NCBI GenBank assembly: GCA_015068055.1
Contig: SVLG01000022.1
Coordinates: forward strand, 1 to 29,426
Length of the DNA: 29,426 bases
Direction: 5' to 3'
Origin: Oscillospiraceae bacterium
GTDB taxonomy: Bacteria; Bacillota_A; Clostridia; Oscillospirales; Oscillospiraceae
The notes under the pieces are model-generated. The model made no database searches. It was given only the letters and a program-made list of their open reading frames with translations, and was not told the origin of the DNA. The position numbers and the translations under genes were made by a program. Below, piece by piece: positions 28,498 through 29,426 of this stretch. Each line of letters starts with the position of its first letter. The stretch's first letter is position 1.

Positions 28498-29426
28498 ATG
28501 CCAAAAGATGTCTACTACGGTAAGACCCTCCGAAAGAGCTTTGCCCGCAGCGACGAGATCCAGGAGATGCCCCATCTGCTGGAGGTCCAGAGGGATTCCT
28601 ACAGGAACTTCCTTGAGAAGGGCCTGCAGGAAGTGTTCCGCGATGTGGCCGCTGTTACCGACCACTCCGGCAACCTGGAGCTGAGCTTCGTCAGCTACAC
28701 CATGAACGAGAGCCCCAAGTACTCCGAGGAGGAGTGCAAGGCTCGCGATGCCACGTATGCCGCGCCCCTGAAGGTGGGCGTGCGTCTGCGCAACCGCGAG
28801 ACCGAGGAGATCAAGGAGCAGGAGATCTTCATGGGCGACTTCCCCCTGATGACCGAGAGCGGCACCTTCATCATCAACGGTGCGGAGCGTGTCATCGTCT
28901 CCCAGATCGTCCGTTCCCCCGGCATCTACTTCGATAAGAAGACCGACAAGACCAACGCCTCCATCTACACCTCCCAGATCATTCCTTACCACGGTGCCTG
29001 GCTGGAGTGCGAGACCGATCTCAACGACCTTTACTTTGTCCGCATTGACAAGACCCGTAAGCTCCCCGTGACCCTTCTGCTGAAGGCTCTGGGCGCTTAC
29101 AAGGAGGACAAGCCCTACACCTGGCTGAGCTGCATCCCCAGCGTCAACGCCGGCTGCATCACCTCCGATGCCATCCGCGAGTGCTTTGGCAACGACCGCT
29201 TCATCAACACCACTCTCGACCGGGACACCTGCATCTCCCGCGACGAGTGCCTCAACGAGATTTACAAGAAGCTCCGTCCCGGTGACCCCGCCACCCCCGA
29301 AACCGCCGACGCCCTGCTGGACAGCTTCTTCTTCGATCATCGCCGCTACGACATCTCCAATGTCGGCCGCTACAAGTTCAACAAGAAGCTCTCCCTCTAT
29401 CCCCGCGTGGCCGGCTCCTGGTGCGC
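28498..29426 (+). CDS. rpoB: DNA-directed RNA polymerase beta subunit, N-terminal part (cut by window edge)
   Basis: 309 codons run to the window end without a stop. The start [20 protein letters not shown] is followed by [20 protein letters not shown], the usual RpoB N-terminus, then [20 protein letters not shown] and [15 protein letters not shown], which are nearly invariant across bacteria. These belong to the protrusion and lobe domains of the RNA polymerase beta subunit. AAAGGAG precedes the ATG at 28498. rplJ/rplL, normally just upstream, are absent; the gene has its own strong promoter. Rifampicin-site residues lie beyond the window. Confidence 0.98.
   Translation, partial: MPKDVYYGKTLRKSFARSDEIQEMPHLLEVQRDSYRNFLEKGLQEVFRDVAAVTDHSGNLELSFVSYTMNESPKYSEEECKARDATYAAPLKVGVRLRNRETEEIKEQEIFMGDFPLMTESGTFIINGAERVIVSQIVRSPGIYFDKKTDKTNASIYTSQIIPYHGAWLECETDLNDLYFVRIDKTRKLPVTLLLKALGAYKEDKPYTWLSCIPSVNAGCITSDAIRECFGNDRFINTTLDRDTCISRDECLNEIYKKLRPGDPATPETADALLDSFFFDHRRYDISNVGRYKFNKKLSLYPRVAGSWC

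Overview
The window reads as chromosomal core sequence from a GC-rich, endospore-forming Firmicute of class Clostridia, most likely an Oscillospiraceae relative (Flavonifractor/Oscillibacter-like). The evidence is an intact sigK, Firmicute-style sdaAA/sdaAB, consensus sigma-A promoters with strong AGGAGG ribosome sites, and the general style of the proteins. I see no rRNA, CRISPR array, insertion sequence or prophage. Almost all sequence is coding, and gene orientation switches often. Most convergent gene pairs share one bidirectional hairpin terminator.

Layout. 1-576 (minus): rplU-rpmA ribosomal operon (rpmA cut by the window edge) with promoter and L21-type leader. 589-2175 (minus): sporulation sigma factor SigK and a VanY-type D,D-carboxypeptidase. 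2241-4790: a monoacylglycerol-lipase-like hydrolase (minus) divergent from glycerol kinase glpK (plus). 4793-6395 (minus): L-serine dehydratase sdaAB-sdaAA. 6405-9424 (plus): murC, a DUF975 membrane protein and an amidohydrolase. 9426-10456 (minus): a DEDDh exonuclease. 10500-12941 (plus): ddl-murF. 12967-13548: two small divergent genes, DUF6809-like and ribbon-helix-helix.

13559-18326 (minus) is the most unusual locus. Three genes overlap each other by 4 bases: two paralogous PIG-L/LmbE-type deacetylases that look anchored outside the membrane by an Ala/Glu-rich coiled coil and one C-terminal membrane helix, and a secreted GLUG/Ig-like protein with three CxxCG repeats. It is my best candidate for an undescribed envelope system.

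18427-20549 (plus): U32-family protein (RlhA-like). 20548-21045 (minus): SLOG/DUF1273 protein. 21109-24291 (plus): pcrA helicase behind an attenuator-like hairpin, and a YjjG-type HAD nucleotidase. 24356-25904 (plus): a CNNM/CorC-type membrane protein behind a long structured leader. 26209-27020 (minus): tRNA-Leu(GAG) followed by an HAD phosphatase. 27017-28243 (minus): a GT-C-type membrane glycosyltransferase. 28272-29426 (plus): rpoB promoter, leader and the first 309 codons of rpoB.

Functional threads: murC, ddl, murF and vanY all act on the peptidoglycan stem peptide, but sit in three separate units. The lipase and GlpK could act in series, from monoacylglycerol to glycerol to glycerol-3-phosphate. 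All family assignments come from reading the protein sequences by eye; no database search was run.
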